64,000 nucleotides of DNA, taken from Pseudarcicella hirudinis (GTDB taxonomy: Bacteria > Bacteroidota > Bacteroidia > Cytophagales > Spirosomataceae). The notes below the pieces were generated by a model that searched no databases, was not told the DNA's origin, and saw nothing but the letters and a program-made list of their open reading frames with translations. This document shows, one piece after another, positions 25,400-35,017 of the stretch. Made by a program: the position numbers and the translations under genes. The stretch is from contig NZ_FOXH01000001.1 in the NCBI RefSeq assembly GCF_900115665.1, positions 553,777-617,776 of the forward strand. Direction: 5' to 3'. Within the stretch, counting starts at the first letter, position 1. Every line of letters starts with the position of its first letter.

Positions 25400-27214
25400 T
25401 TATAAATTCTTAAGTGTGTTGTCTGCTAATTGTCCGTTATAAACTCTAAACGACTTTATCCAGCCATTCAGGAATTCAATTGCGCCAGTCCTGCTTCCTA
25501 GCGTAAAATCTATGATATTCGCAGGCAAGGCCGCAACTGGATTATTAAGGGGCGTTCCGTTATCTGCGACGAAAGTAAATCCAGAAGCTCCGTATGAACC
25601 AGCGATTTTATACGGCGTCTTAGGCAATATGCCCGTAACTGATTGCACTGAGGTAATAGAGTTAGCAACAATAGTCGCAAACTCTTTACTACCACTGAAA
25701 TTATTTGCACGCATATAAACCCTGTTATTAGAAGTGTTGTCACTAGCGAAAAACAGTGCATATCCTACTCCGGAATCAACATAGCTTAGTTGATATTCTG
25801 CTACAACTGAGGCGGCGTTTTTATTCCACCAAGAGCCTACAGGTATGTTGATTAAATCGGCTGCCCTTGTAGCAGTTGCAATACGTGTGTAAATATAACT
25901 TGAGGGAACTTTGCCAGCCTCAAACTGACTCCCACAGACATAGTAATAGCCGTTATTAACTCTCGTTCCGCTCCCGTCTGCCGTCGCGGAAACAATTGTA
26001 ACTTTCCAGTTTGTGTACGAACCGCCCATATTCGCGGCAAAACCTACCCGCATCCAACTATCTTGCTGTTTGTCGAGAAACGCGCCTGAAATATTAACAC
26101 CTGATGTTACACTTGACGAACCAACCGTACCCGTGTTTATGTTGTACCAAACTGCCGCCCTGGCAGTTCCCGTATTGTCTTGAATAAGAAATCTTATCCA
26201 GTCGAAGTTCCCTCTTCTGATAAAATGAGAAGCACAGTAGTAGTTGTTGGCCGTAACCGTAAGGTTTGTTTGTTCGATAAAAGCACCGCCCGAAGAGTCT
26301 TCCACAATCTTAGTTGCCTCTCCTGAAAAATTACCAACTCCGTTGACTTCTGCTGTAAAACCGACGGAAGTAATGCCAGTTTTTGCCCATGACGAGCCGG
26401 AATACTCCTGACTTTGAAGTAGCAAATTGGTCGCAGACCCTTCGACCTTGATGCCTCTAAATGCAAGGGATTGGGGGTCGTATTCGTATCTTGGTGCATA
26501 ATATTGCGCTGTGGTCGTTTTTGTGTATGTCAATAATCCGCCTTGATTTGCCGACATACCTGTAATTCTAATTCCACTAACACCGTCGCCCGTATAAGCT
26601 GCGACACGAACGTTCCAGGTGTACGGGCATGTGCAAAAAAAGGCACTTGCTGAACCGGACGCCACACATTTTATACTGACAGAGCACAAGTACCAGCCGC
26701 CTCCTATTGATAAAACAGCAGGCGATGAACTTCCCGACGAAGCGGGAATAACTCCTGTTCTTAAATCAAAAACCGCCCAGTCATTCCCGCCAAAAACGGC
26801 GGCATTAGACCCGATATAAAGCGCACGCCCAGCGTCTTGCGCTAAGCACGAAAAAGTGTAAGTTCTTGCAGGGATACACTCGCCGACAGACTGCGAGATG
26901 CGATGTTCGTTGTTGCTGGCGTCTTCTATGAGCGACCATGCAGCACCAACGCCAGTCGGAATACTTGTATTGTAGGAAGTGATTGAGCCTGCATTCTTAG
27001 CCCAGGCAGCATTACTAAGGTCTTCTGACCACGTAAATACATTTTCCTGACTTGCAACGAGTCTACCAGTCGAATTGAAATACATCGCCCTAGATGGGCG
27101 AGTGTAGTTAATAGTGACGCTCTGGGCATTAGACAAACTCTGAGAAACAGAGAAGTCTAAGCCGAGCGTTAAAGCCATATTTTGGGCTTGTCCAGCCCCT
27201 AACAAACTTAACAT
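25400..27214 (-). CDS. Tail fibre/adhesin with carbohydrate-binding-like repeats
   Basis: A 604-aa, beta-rich, Ser/Thr/Gly-rich protein. Two repeats with the phage-tail consensus (TWSEDLSNAAWAKNAG near 60; LLQSQEYSGSSWAKTGITSV near 265) each continue with a CBM-like beta sandwich. The C-terminus (about 450-604) resembles a concanavalin/LamG-type lectin domain ending INFT-like LGSRTGAIEFLNGWIKSFRV. It is encoded near the end of the tail operon, where Mu carries its fibre gene. It likely binds surface glycans of the host cell. Confidence 0.75.
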   Translation of the reverse strand: MLSLLGAGQAQNMALTLGLDFSVSQSLSNAQSVTINYTRPSRAMYFNSTGRLVASQENVFTWSEDLSNAAWAKNAGSITSYNTSIPTGVGAAWSLIEDASNNEHRISQSVGECIPARTYTFSCLAQDAGRALYIGSNAAVFGGNDWAVFDLRTGVIPASSGSSSPAVLSIGGGWYLCSVSIKCVASGSASAFFCTCPYTWNVRVAAYTGDGVSGIRITGMSANQGGLLTYTKTTTAQYYAPRYEYDPQSLAFRGIKVEGSATNLLLQSQEYSGSSWAKTGITSVGFTAEVNGVGNFSGEATKIVEDSSGGAFIEQTNLTVTANNYYCASHFIRRGNFDWIRFLIQDNTGTARAAVWYNINTGTVGSSSVTSGVNISGAFLDKQQDSWMRVGFAANMGGSYTNWKVTIVSATADGSGTRVNNGYYYVCGSQFEAGKVPSSYIYTRIATATRAADLINIPVGSWWNKNAASVVAEYQLSYVDSGVGYALFFASDNTSNNRVYMRANNFSGSKEFATIVANSITSVQSVTGILPKTPYKIAGSYGASGFTFVADNGTPLNNPVAALPANIIDFTLGSRTGAIEFLNGWIKSFRVYNGQLADNTLKNL

Positions 27215-27224
27215 ACCTTTGTCA

Positions 27225-27776
27225 TTAAAGCACTATGCCATTTACATATATTTCCCCCGCTGGAACAGCGTCTAAAACGTTGTCCGCTCCTGATGCTGTG
27301 ATTGCAACCCAGATTGTTTGACTGACCTCTGCCGGGATAGACAAGGGAATCGAAACCCCCGCCCCTTGTGTATTTGCAGGAATCGGAAAGGTAAAAAAAG
27401 GAACATCCGTGGTTAGTGGGATAGTTGCTTTTGACCAAAACTTAAGAAATCGCACTACACTGCCTAGGCTTATAGCTGACATTGAACTAAGCTTTTTGAG
27501 CGTAGCATTAACCTGAGTCGGGGTGTTTGAAGTTGCCGAGGAAATTAACTTCCACGGCGTGCCTCCTTTTATTGTAACAGGTAGCCCCCCGCTAACTTGC
27601 GCCGGAAACTTGGTGTCTATAGACGACAGTGAAGCATTAGCCGCCGTTTGTCCTGCCGCAGAAGTCGGTACGATAGGATTTCCGTCTACGTCGACAAGGA
27701 ATACAGCCGGGGCACTAAACGCCCCGACTTTGGTTATAATTGCACCAGAACCATTTGAACTAACTGTACCTGCCAT
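27225..27776 (-). CDS. Hypothetical tail-associated protein
   Basis: A 183-aa, beta-rich protein. VGAFSAPAVFLVDVDGNPIV followed by repeats of short strands is typical of small virion decoration or fibre-connector proteins. It sits between two large receptor-binding genes. Function unknown. Confidence 0.5.
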   Translation of the reverse strand: MAGTVSSNGSGAIITKVGAFSAPAVFLVDVDGNPIVPTSAAGQTAANASLSSIDTKFPAQVSGGLPVTIKGGTPWKLISSATSNTPTQVNATLKKLSSMSAISLGSVVRFLKFWSKATIPLTTDVPFFTFPIPANTQGAGVSIPLSIPAEVSQTIWVAITASGADNVLDAVPAGEIYVNGIVL

Positions 27777-27778
27777 GT

Positions 27779-30748
27779 TTAAATATCGTTTAATTTGAAT
27801 ATATATAACTCGTTAACGCCCGCCCGAACGTCTATCTGACGCTGCCAATTGTAGCCATTTTGGTCGTATTTTACTATAACAGAGCTTTGTTCAACGCCGT
27901 AAGGCTGAACCGCATAGATTGCAATTAAGTTTTTCGGCCTATTGACAATAGCACGCACGGCGGTTTTTTGGTTAATCTGCCACTCAGGAGCTTTATACTG
28001 AACAAATGTGCTTCCTGAATCGTAGCTAACTTTAGTATTCCATCTTAGGAACTCTGTATTAGCGTCTAACAAATCGGATATTCCGTACAGACTACTAGCG
28101 ATGGTTGTTTTTGCAGCGAAAAATCTGTAAAACGCTTTTAAAATGTAATTAAAACCCGACATGTCTTTAACTAGATTTGACAAGGTTGCTCCGTCTTTTG
28201 CGACCGGGTTGATGTCAGGGGCTGGGTCGTGCCACAGGTTTATCCATGCGCCCGTAAATAACGTCAATAATACCTGCCCCTCTGCAATTAACGCAGGCAC
28301 AGGCTCTATAAATCCTGCGCGATAACGGTCTATTGTTACATCCTCGTAGTTTGATGCTCCATTCTCCCCGTAGTTTTTGTAACCTGTTCCACCCAGGTTC
28401 ATATAGGAAATCTCGTGTACAACTGGATTGCTTTTACCGTCCTGCAATAGCTGATAAAATTGAACTTCCGGATTTCCACAGGCCTGAGTAGCCCAATGGC
28501 CGCCGTTAGGATTTGTTCCGTAGTGCGTAACAGCTGGCAGATTGTTGCCTTTTTTATTCTTAATAATACTACCCTCTGGCAAGAAGGTTTCATATTCAAA
28601 ATACGTTTCAGTGAAGGCCGAAACCCTTGCCAAATCCGCCACCTTTTGCCCAACAAATGCAGACGGCATTTTTTTGGCTGTCAAATTGGATGTACTTTGG
28701 ACTGGCTGATACCAAAGTGCATTTCGCCCCGCATTCGTATAGTGGTTCAAATTTGGTCTGCCAAACGTAAAGACAGGACAGGTTGGGTACATTGTATTAA
28801 CCCAGCAGTTTGACGTACTCGCCTGCATTAAATAGTATAGCCAGCCGTAATGTCTTGCCCGGAACTCTAAATCGTCAAGGCCATTTGTGAAACCACCCCA
28901 ATTTTCCATGTCCAGCAAAATAGTTTTTGCATTTAATAGATAGTTTGGCGTAGCCGGGTCGCCAAATCCGTAACCTTTCGCTCCGAAGCCTTGCAAAATA
29001 GCTTGTTGGTAACTGCTATTGCCATTATCTTCAAAGTAATCTAAAGTGTGGTCTCCCGCATCTATATGTAGATTAAACGGAGCGGAGTTCATCCAGCCAG
29101 TACCAGTCCAAAACGACCGTCTGAAGAATGGTAGCGTACTGACATACGCAGGATTTGCGTGCGGGTAAGACCCGTCAAATTCGCTTGGTTGCACACAGGC
29201 CGAGACAGTCGGCGTAGAAAATCCACGCTTGTATAGCTTATCTAAACCAAACTGATTCCTGCCGCCCGTACAGAATATAATTTGAAAAAACGGCTCTCCG
29301 GCTGTGTTATTCGGTATATTAAAATCCGGAACAGCGTCTACAAGAATCTGATTGTATTGTGGCGAGTCTGTGACTACTGTATTTACAATTCTGAACGCCT
29401 CCGTAGAAGTTCCGCCACCTGAATCCGGGGCAGTTGGAATTACCGGATTTGCGACGGCTTCAATTGACTGAATTTTAGAAATAACCAACTGTCCTATGAC
29501 TTGGTTTCCGGCATAATTCGGGTGAACCCCGTCGAACCTTGCAGCCCCTGAAATGTCTACGGAATGGTTATACGGGTTCTCTGAAACAATCGTATCAATT
29601 GTGGCATTAAAATACCCAAAATCTGCCCACGGGCGACAGATAATAATATGTGTTGATAAACCGAGTTTTGCACGAACACGACCTAATAAATTGGTCAGCC
29701 TGTCGTAATAAATTGATGGCGTAACCCCGATTGCTTCGTGGTTTGCTGAATCGTTTACGGCAAGCTCTACAACTACATAAGGAGTAAAGGTTCTTCCAGC
29801 CGCAGCAATAGCCGCCTTCATTGCATCAATGCGCTGTAGCATTGTATCCGCGTAGCCCAACCCGGCTGTAAATTGACCTACAAACGCACCTCCCTGAGCT
29901 ATTTTCAAAAGATACGCGTCGTTCTGGTCAAACACATTATTCTCTATCGCTTTTGCGATATATAATTCTATTCCGTGTGTGTTTGCGATTGATTCGTTAT
30001 CCGCCAAATCGCTATTTACACCGATGCTTAGATTCTCTACAACCATTGTATTATTGTTGAGAATCTTGATGCGATTATAGGCGCGAATGTCACCAGTCGG
30101 AGCGCCAGAGTTGGCCGCACGGCCGCCCATGATACTGCTACCTAATAATACAAATAGACGGCGGTTATTAGTTTGCCCACTCGAATCAGGAGTCGGCGCA
30201 ATTACTGAGCCAGCACCGTCTAAAATGTGCTTAAACTTGATTTCTGAGGTCGTGTCTGTTGTATGGGAACAACCAAAAACACCATGCCAGTAGTCAGTTC
30301 CGAACCCCGAAAAGAAGTTCTGTACCTCGTGTAACAATACCCACGCAATTGCGGTTGTAGTTGGCGAATCTGTACTGTAATACAATTTAACAGAAAGCCC
30401 TGTTTTTTGAACACGCAACCACACCGGAACGGCTTTTCCGTCTACAGATTTAAGTTGCTGAACCTGTCCGTTTGATGCTTTTGAAAGCACGACGATAGAG
30501 CCATTGGGCACTATACAAATCCAGATTGCGGCATGCGCTGCAACCGACGGCATTCCGTTATGGATTAAGCAGCCAGCCTTAGCGAAACTGTTAGTGTTTT
30601 GCTGGCTTTCGACAAGGCAAACTTGGTCTATATCCACGTTGCTTTCTTTCTTGCAATACCAATTGTATTGTGTCTGGTCTTGCCAAATATCTGCGCCTTT
30701 TCCAAATAATTGAAGGTCTCCGTTTCCGTTATATGAGTAATTAGCCAT
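27779..30748 (-). CDS. Tailspike-type protein with SGNH/GDSL esterase domain
   Basis: A 989-aa protein. Residues 1-180 look like a concanavalin-type beta sandwich. Residues about 197-425 form an SGNH hydrolase: GSSIMGG (203-209) with the nucleophile serine, ELAVNDS (328-334) with the block III Asn, and FDGVHPNYAG (405-414) with the catalytic Asp and His. The remaining 550 residues are unassigned. Such domains in tailspikes remove acetyl groups from capsule or surface polysaccharide. It is the largest gene of the prophage. Confidence 0.75.
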   Translation of the reverse strand: MANYSYNGNGDLQLFGKGADIWQDQTQYNWYCKKESNVDIDQVCLVESQQNTNSFAKAGCLIHNGMPSVAAHAAIWICIVPNGSIVVLSKASNGQVQQLKSVDGKAVPVWLRVQKTGLSVKLYYSTDSPTTTAIAWVLLHEVQNFFSGFGTDYWHGVFGCSHTTDTTSEIKFKHILDGAGSVIAPTPDSSGQTNNRRLFVLLGSSIMGGRAANSGAPTGDIRAYNRIKILNNNTMVVENLSIGVNSDLADNESIANTHGIELYIAKAIENNVFDQNDAYLLKIAQGGAFVGQFTAGLGYADTMLQRIDAMKAAIAAAGRTFTPYVVVELAVNDSANHEAIGVTPSIYYDRLTNLLGRVRAKLGLSTHIIICRPWADFGYFNATIDTIVSENPYNHSVDISGAARFDGVHPNYAGNQVIGQLVISKIQSIEAVANPVIPTAPDSGGGTSTEAFRIVNTVVTDSPQYNQILVDAVPDFNIPNNTAGEPFFQIIFCTGGRNQFGLDKLYKRGFSTPTVSACVQPSEFDGSYPHANPAYVSTLPFFRRSFWTGTGWMNSAPFNLHIDAGDHTLDYFEDNGNSSYQQAILQGFGAKGYGFGDPATPNYLLNAKTILLDMENWGGFTNGLDDLEFRARHYGWLYYLMQASTSNCWVNTMYPTCPVFTFGRPNLNHYTNAGRNALWYQPVQSTSNLTAKKMPSAFVGQKVADLARVSAFTETYFEYETFLPEGSIIKNKKGNNLPAVTHYGTNPNGGHWATQACGNPEVQFYQLLQDGKSNPVVHEISYMNLGGTGYKNYGENGASNYEDVTIDRYRAGFIEPVPALIAEGQVLLTLFTGAWINLWHDPAPDINPVAKDGATLSNLVKDMSGFNYILKAFYRFFAAKTTIASSLYGISDLLDANTEFLRWNTKVSYDSGSTFVQYKAPEWQINQKTAVRAIVNRPKNLIAIYAVQPYGVEQSSVIVKYDQNGYNWQRQIDVRAGVNELYIFKLNDI

Positions 30749-30749
30749 C

Positions 30750-31760
30750 TTACAAGTTAGGAACTGTTACGTATGTTGTTGAGAAATAAAATGTATTGGT
30801 AGGGGCATAAAATGCCCTTAACTGAAACTGTCCTGTTTGTCGGTGAAAGTCTGTCACGGGGAAGCTATTGGAGTCTGTAAATCCCCCCGCTGACACCTTA
30901 AAACTAAGTACATAATTGTCGGGGTTAACATAATTTACTGTTGCGTATGTAACATCCCCGAGCTTCGCAAACGTAACACTTGTAATCCGTGCAGTGCTGT
31001 CATAAGAAATCTGCACATCTCCGCCAGTTTCACCGTATGTCCAGCCCGCTGACTCGTCCACGACCGGAACACTTGCGCCGTATCCAGTTTCGCCGTATGT
31101 CCATCCCGTCGGGTTCGTTCCGGCCGTTGGGATAGTTAAGCTAATCGAACGAGCAGCAATAAGTACACCTGTATTGCTTAGCTCTGACACATAGAAAATA
31201 TAAGTCTGACCAGGAACTACATTAAACGCATTGTTACTTTGTTCGTCACCCTGATTCTTTCTATAAGAAAGTTGCTTGCTTGCTGGATTATTAACAACAA
31301 CAGTCGCAATCATAGTCCCGGAAACTTCCTGCAAATCAACGCGTGTAATGCTCCATGTGACTTGTACGGGGATGTATTTATTTACATCGTCCCGGATTAC
31401 CGCCATATACTTACTTCCGATACAGAAGTGAGAGAGAAACTCTCTAATGGCAAGTTCTGTTAGCTTACTGGTGTCGGTCGGAATAATTACAGCAACAGTA
31501 ACAAGTCCTGAATAAATCTCCTTTAATGGGTCGTCGAAAGCAATCTGTACATTAAAGTACTTTTTAATTGCTGCCGCTAAGCTTCCTTCTTGCGGTGTTA
31601 CCCGTAAGCGTTCTTCTTGCTTTGCCAGTTCGGAAATTGCATTATTATTAATCGCTGCAATATCCGTAAACAAGCTTGATATAAAATTTATGTTTACTGA
31701 ATTTCGGTTGTCTTCCGGGAGCAGAAATTCAATAAGTTTTGCCAAATTAAATGATACCAT
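30750..31760 (-). CDS. Baseplate-distal tail protein
   Basis: A 336-aa protein directly after baseplate J, the place of gpI/Mu gp48-type proteins. The N-terminal half is alpha/beta. A short tandem, GWTYGETGYG and GWTYGETGGD, occurs near 220-245, and the C-terminal third is beta-rich. It may link the baseplate to the spikes. Confidence 0.55.
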   Translation of the reverse strand: MVSFNLAKLIEFLLPEDNRNSVNINFISSLFTDIAAINNNAISELAKQEERLRVTPQEGSLAAAIKKYFNVQIAFDDPLKEIYSGLVTVAVIIPTDTSKLTELAIREFLSHFCIGSKYMAVIRDDVNKYIPVQVTWSITRVDLQEVSGTMIATVVVNNPASKQLSYRKNQGDEQSNNAFNVVPGQTYIFYVSELSNTGVLIAARSISLTIPTAGTNPTGWTYGETGYGASVPVVDESAGWTYGETGGDVQISYDSTARITSVTFAKLGDVTYATVNYVNPDNYVLSFKVSAGGFTDSNSFPVTDFHRQTGQFQLRAFYAPTNTFYFSTTYVTVPNL

Positions 31761-31761
31761 T

Positions 31762-32571
31762 CTATTTCCAGATTACAGTTGAGCTAGGTATATCCAAGAC
31801 GAAAAAACCTTTCGTCGTCTGCCTTCCAGTCGTAAATACTGTCCAGGTTGCACCATCTTTCCAATAAGCGTTTTTGATGTCGCAGTCAATAAGGAACGCT
31901 TTGTCTTTTATATAGTTTGAAAGCTCTCTAAGCGACAAGTAACCGTTAAATTGAGTGAGCTTGAAGAAATCCGTAATTGCATCTCTGACGGTAATACCAT
32001 AGTCGGAATTTAGACCAGTGGTCAGGTTTCCCCCGGCCGTACTACGTGTAATTTCGATTTCAAGTTTAATTGTATCGGCGGTTGCATTATCAATTAACAC
32101 TTTTACTCCCGCAGGCTTAATACTTCGAAAGTAATATGAGAACTCTGCAAGCTCCGTAGGCGTTAGACTAACCGCATTGCCCGCATTATCCGCCTTCGCT
32201 ACTCGCACATACAAAAACCCGTTATTATCCTCCTGCACACTCACGTACTTAATAATCTGCTTGGTGGTGTCAATTTGTGGATACTTAGGAACAAAGTCCG
32301 TCCATGTAAGTGTATCTGAGATCTGGAATTTTTTAGCCCGGTCAGCATACCATCCGATTGTCATAACCTGCGTATTATCTACGTAAGCCTGAACCTGTGT
32401 ACGCATCCTGTCCCAGTTAATTTCGACCTGCAAGATTATCTCCGCAGCTATACCCTTGATAACATCCCAAAGCCGGACATTTCCGGTTGTGGTAGTATTT
32501 TCAAGACTGGGCAAAAGCTCTAACGTCTTGTTTGTGATACTTGTAAATATTTCGTTCCTTGTGCGTGCCAT
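31762..32571 (-). CDS. Baseplate J-like protein
   Basis: A 269-aa protein resembling P2 gpJ/Mu gp47. The middle motif pattern ADNAGNAVSLTPTELAEFSY and the following VKVLIDNATADTIKLEIEIT correspond to the conserved core, and NGYLSLRELSNYIKDKAFLI to the C-terminal part. It forms the wedge of the contractile-tail baseplate. The order LysM, W-like, J, distal protein fits. Confidence 0.7.
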   Translation of the reverse strand: MARTRNEIFTSITNKTLELLPSLENTTTTGNVRLWDVIKGIAAEIILQVEINWDRMRTQVQAYVDNTQVMTIGWYADRAKKFQISDTLTWTDFVPKYPQIDTTKQIIKYVSVQEDNNGFLYVRVAKADNAGNAVSLTPTELAEFSYYFRSIKPAGVKVLIDNATADTIKLEIEITRSTAGGNLTTGLNSDYGITVRDAITDFFKLTQFNGYLSLRELSNYIKDKAFLIDCDIKNAYWKDGATWTVFTTGRQTTKGFFVLDIPSSTVIWK

Positions 32572-32781
32572 TTATGTTACGATTGGGCTGTACGGGCTTA
32601 AAGCGCGCACGGTTTGCGGTTTGATTTTGTCGTCCCTGATTTCTAAACTCAGATTCGTAATCGGGTCTGTAAGCGAGGTTAAAGCGTTATCCTCAATGAG
32701 CCACTGTACGCCTGCTATATCACCGTAAAACTGTAGCGCAACATCATACAGCGTCTGTTTTTGCTTAACTTGATATTTCAT
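32572..32781 (-). CDS. LysM-type tail protein (gpX-like)
   Basis: A 69-aa protein starting MKYQVKQKQTLYDVALQFYG, a LysM motif as in P2 gpX. It likely binds the baseplate hub or tail tube. It overlaps the previous gene by 17 bp. Confidence 0.7.
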   Translation of the reverse strand: MKYQVKQKQTLYDVALQFYGDIAGVQWLIEDNALTSLTDPITNLSLEIRDDKIKPQTVRALSPYSPIVT

Positions 32782-33055
32782 CCGCTAACAGGGTTTTAAT
32801 GTCGGCAGCCTGCAAATCTGCATTAATTCCGACCTGATTTAGTTCGCCTAAGACGATACGATTAAGTGCGACTGTTGGGGTTGTGGAATTGACATAATCC
32901 AAGATTCCAACCCCCGAAATCGGCTCGAATTTATTACCACCTTTTCGGGTCGTAATAACCGACTTAATTGCCTGGTTCGCTCCGTTGGCGATGATTATAT
33001 CACCGTTATTCACAAGAATCTCGCCTGCGCTATTTGTTAAAATATCGGTTATCAT
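32765..33055 (-). CDS. Baseplate W/gp25-region protein (Mu gp46-like)
   Basis: A 96-aa protein with a beta N-terminus (GEILVNNGDIIIANGANQAI) and ISGVGILDYVNS, the pattern of Mu gp46-type baseplate proteins. It lies between gpV-like and baseplate J genes. Confidence 0.6.
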   Translation of the reverse strand: MITDILTNSAGEILVNNGDIIIANGANQAIKSVITTRKGGNKFEPISGVGILDYVNSTTPTVALNRIVLGELNQVGINADLQAADIKTLLADEISS

Positions 33056-33582
33056 TCGAACAGGGAATTTATCTTTGTTTGCAAAGAAGTAATACTCACA
33101 ATGGTGTCTGGGGAAAGGGCAGAGCTGGGCGCGCCGGGCGAGCTACAGATTACCTTAAGTCCATTTAGTAGGCTTATTAAATCGCCAAATATTCCGGCAA
33201 GGCTCTGACTTGTATTAGCAATCTGCACCTTAGCCCCAGACAATATTTTTACGCCGTTTCCGGTCGCTTCTATTCTTGTGTTTGATACGTTGTAGACCAA
33301 CTTGTCTACTTTGTCAAATTTGACAATCGTAAAATCCTCCCCGTTTTCAATTCGACCTAAAAGCACCTTTGAACCTACTGCTGGGATTAACCAAAATCCT
33401 TCCGAGGTATCCGGGCTTGCAGATAATTCAACCGTGTGAACAATGTCCGGGCTTCCCTCTTCTGTAACATCTGCGGTTGTGTCTGTTACAGATTGTACAA
33501 TGCCCGTTAGTACCTGAATAGTAGTATAGCTTTGCACATGTTCGGCTAGTGCTGTTCGCATTTGCTGGATAGCATTTTCCAT
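33052..33582 (-). CDS. Baseplate spike protein gpV/Mu gp45-like
   Basis: A 176-aa protein with an OB-fold-like N-terminus (VQSVTDTTADVTEEGSPDIV, GFWLIPAVGSKVLLGRIENG) and a short helical C-terminus. The central spike protein of myovirus baseplates is encoded here. It overlaps the next gene by 4 bp. Confidence 0.6.
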   Translation of the reverse strand: MENAIQQMRTALAEHVQSYTTIQVLTGIVQSVTDTTADVTEEGSPDIVHTVELSASPDTSEGFWLIPAVGSKVLLGRIENGEDFTIVKFDKVDKLVYNVSNTRIEATGNGVKILSGAKVQIANTSQSLAGIFGDLISLLNGLKVICSSPGAPSSALSPDTIVSITSLQTKINSLFE

Positions 33583-33597
33583 TTTTTTAAAAGGTTT

Positions 33598-34557
33598 TTA
33601 AGAGACTTTTAAACCGAGCGATGCAGTCTTGCAAAAGCCTACCTGCCCGCCTTTTACCTCTACCTTTACAGCAATAACATAATATGAGCCATTTTGCTGC
33701 GGGTATAGCTCGTTAACTATTTTTGCGGTATTTCCAACCGCCACAGTACTATGCCCCCACGTTTTTATTTCGCCACGGTATCCGTCGTAGGAGTAACGCT
33801 TCAAACTCTCTTCTGCGAGCTTCTGTAAAGTCGCTGGGTCGGAAATGTCGGGAAACCGCATAACCTTATTATCTCCGCCCAACGTCCCTACAGTTTTTTC
33901 AATTTTGTTTCTGTTTTTAGTCTTGCCGATTGCGGTTATTGAAATATTCACCTGGTCGGCACGGACATATTGCAAGTTGGTATCCTTGCGCATATTATTG
34001 TGTGTGTAGAAATTGACCTCTCCAGTTTTTTGTGTGTAAAGCAGGTGAGCGTTTAGTTCTGTGCCTACACAAAAAATGTTAATGTTAGTGTCCTGCTTAA
34101 GCTTTTCTAAAACCTGATATGCGGTCTGGTCTCTTATTACATACTTTTCGAATCTGATGCCCTGTACGCTTATGTTGAAGGTAAATCCACCGATCTGATT
34201 CACAATATCTTTAATCAGCGTGCTAATATCTACATTCGTATAGGACTTGTTTTTGACCTGTTTGCGAAGCAAAAACATACTATCCTCAAATTCGAGCCTC
34301 ATCGGAGTATTGGGGCTGATTGCCCGTAAGTAACCTGTAAACTCCTGTCTGTTTTTGCCGTCATAACCGAGTGAAACAGTTGCAATGTCGCCCCGTTTTA
34401 CCTTGCCTTCTATATTATAAGGAAGGTTTTGTAACATTGCTGGAAGCTCTATAACACAAGTACCGCTTAACTGCTCTATGCTCTTGTTTATCTCTATTGC
34501 AGAGAAAGAGCGCAAGCGCACGTTAGCAATTCTTATATCGTGAGTAATTTCCAGCAT
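33598..34557 (-). CDS. Baseplate hub protein (gpD/Mu gp44-like)
   Basis: A 319-aa protein. The repeated beta-barrel pattern, with RGDIATVSLGYDGKNRQEFT near 95 and DISTLIKDIVNQIGGFTFNI near 150, is that of phage late-control D/Mu gp44 hub proteins. It forms the trimeric hub above the spike. Position between the DUF-type tail protein and gpV supports this. Confidence 0.65.
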   Translation of the reverse strand: MLEITHDIRIANVRLRSFSAIEINKSIEQLSGTCVIELPAMLQNLPYNIEGKVKRGDIATVSLGYDGKNRQEFTGYLRAISPNTPMRLEFEDSMFLLRKQVKNKSYTNVDISTLIKDIVNQIGGFTFNISVQGIRFEKYVIRDQTAYQVLEKLKQDTNINIFCVGTELNAHLLYTQKTGEVNFYTHNNMRKDTNLQYVRADQVNISITAIGKTKNRNKIEKTVGTLGGDNKVMRFPDISDPATLQKLAEESLKRYSYDGYRGEIKTWGHSTVAVGNTAKIVNELYPQQNGSYYVIAVKVEVKGGQVGFCKTASLGLKVS

Positions 34558-34558
34558 C

Positions 34559-35011
34559 CTAATTTAGCAATTCAAAAATTTGGTCTGAGAGACCTTGTAC
34601 AATGTAATCTAAACGATTCCCCTGCATTTGTAATCTAGGGATTTGTTGTATAGCAATATGGCTAATCCCGAAATCCGTTGTTAGGTCACAATAGATTAAA
34701 AGACTGCGGTTATAATCCAAAAAATCCTTTAGCTTATTAATATTCCGTTCGTCTTTTTCCCCGTAATTAGCCGGAGAAATGTCTATAATACTACCCTCTA
34801 TCGTGATTCCGTAATCGCCATCCGAAAACAATTCCTTGACCGTTCCCCGATAGTATTTGCTATTCGCCAAAGGCGTTGCGACAATAAATTTTTGCTTTGC
34901 AAGCGTAACAAGGGGCTCAACAGGAAACCACCAAATATCTGCCGGGGTCTCCGGTTTGGCGAATCCTACAGGGAGTCGCATTGGTATGCCTAAAGCGTTC
35001 TTGATTTCCAT
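34559..35011 (-). CDS. Conserved-type tail protein between tape measure and hub
   Basis: A 150-aa protein with PADIWWFPVEPLVTLAKQKF and a charged middle. By place it corresponds to the tail-terminator or LysM-containing adaptor of myoviruses. I recognise similar proteins only as uncharacterised in Bacteroidota phages. Confidence 0.5.
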   Translation of the reverse strand: MEIKNALGIPMRLPVGFAKPETPADIWWFPVEPLVTLAKQKFIVATPLANSKYYRGTVKELFSDGDYGITIEGSIIDISPANYGEKDERNINKLKDFLDYNRSLLIYCDLTTDFGISHIAIQQIPRLQMQGNRLDYIVQGLSDQIFELLN

Positions 35012-35017
35012 ATTTTT

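Noticed and set aside
25400-30748. Diversity-generating retroelement acting on the tail fibre, as in some Bacteroides Mu-like phages
   Set aside because: No reverse transcriptase gene and no template/variable repeat pair is visible in the prophage.
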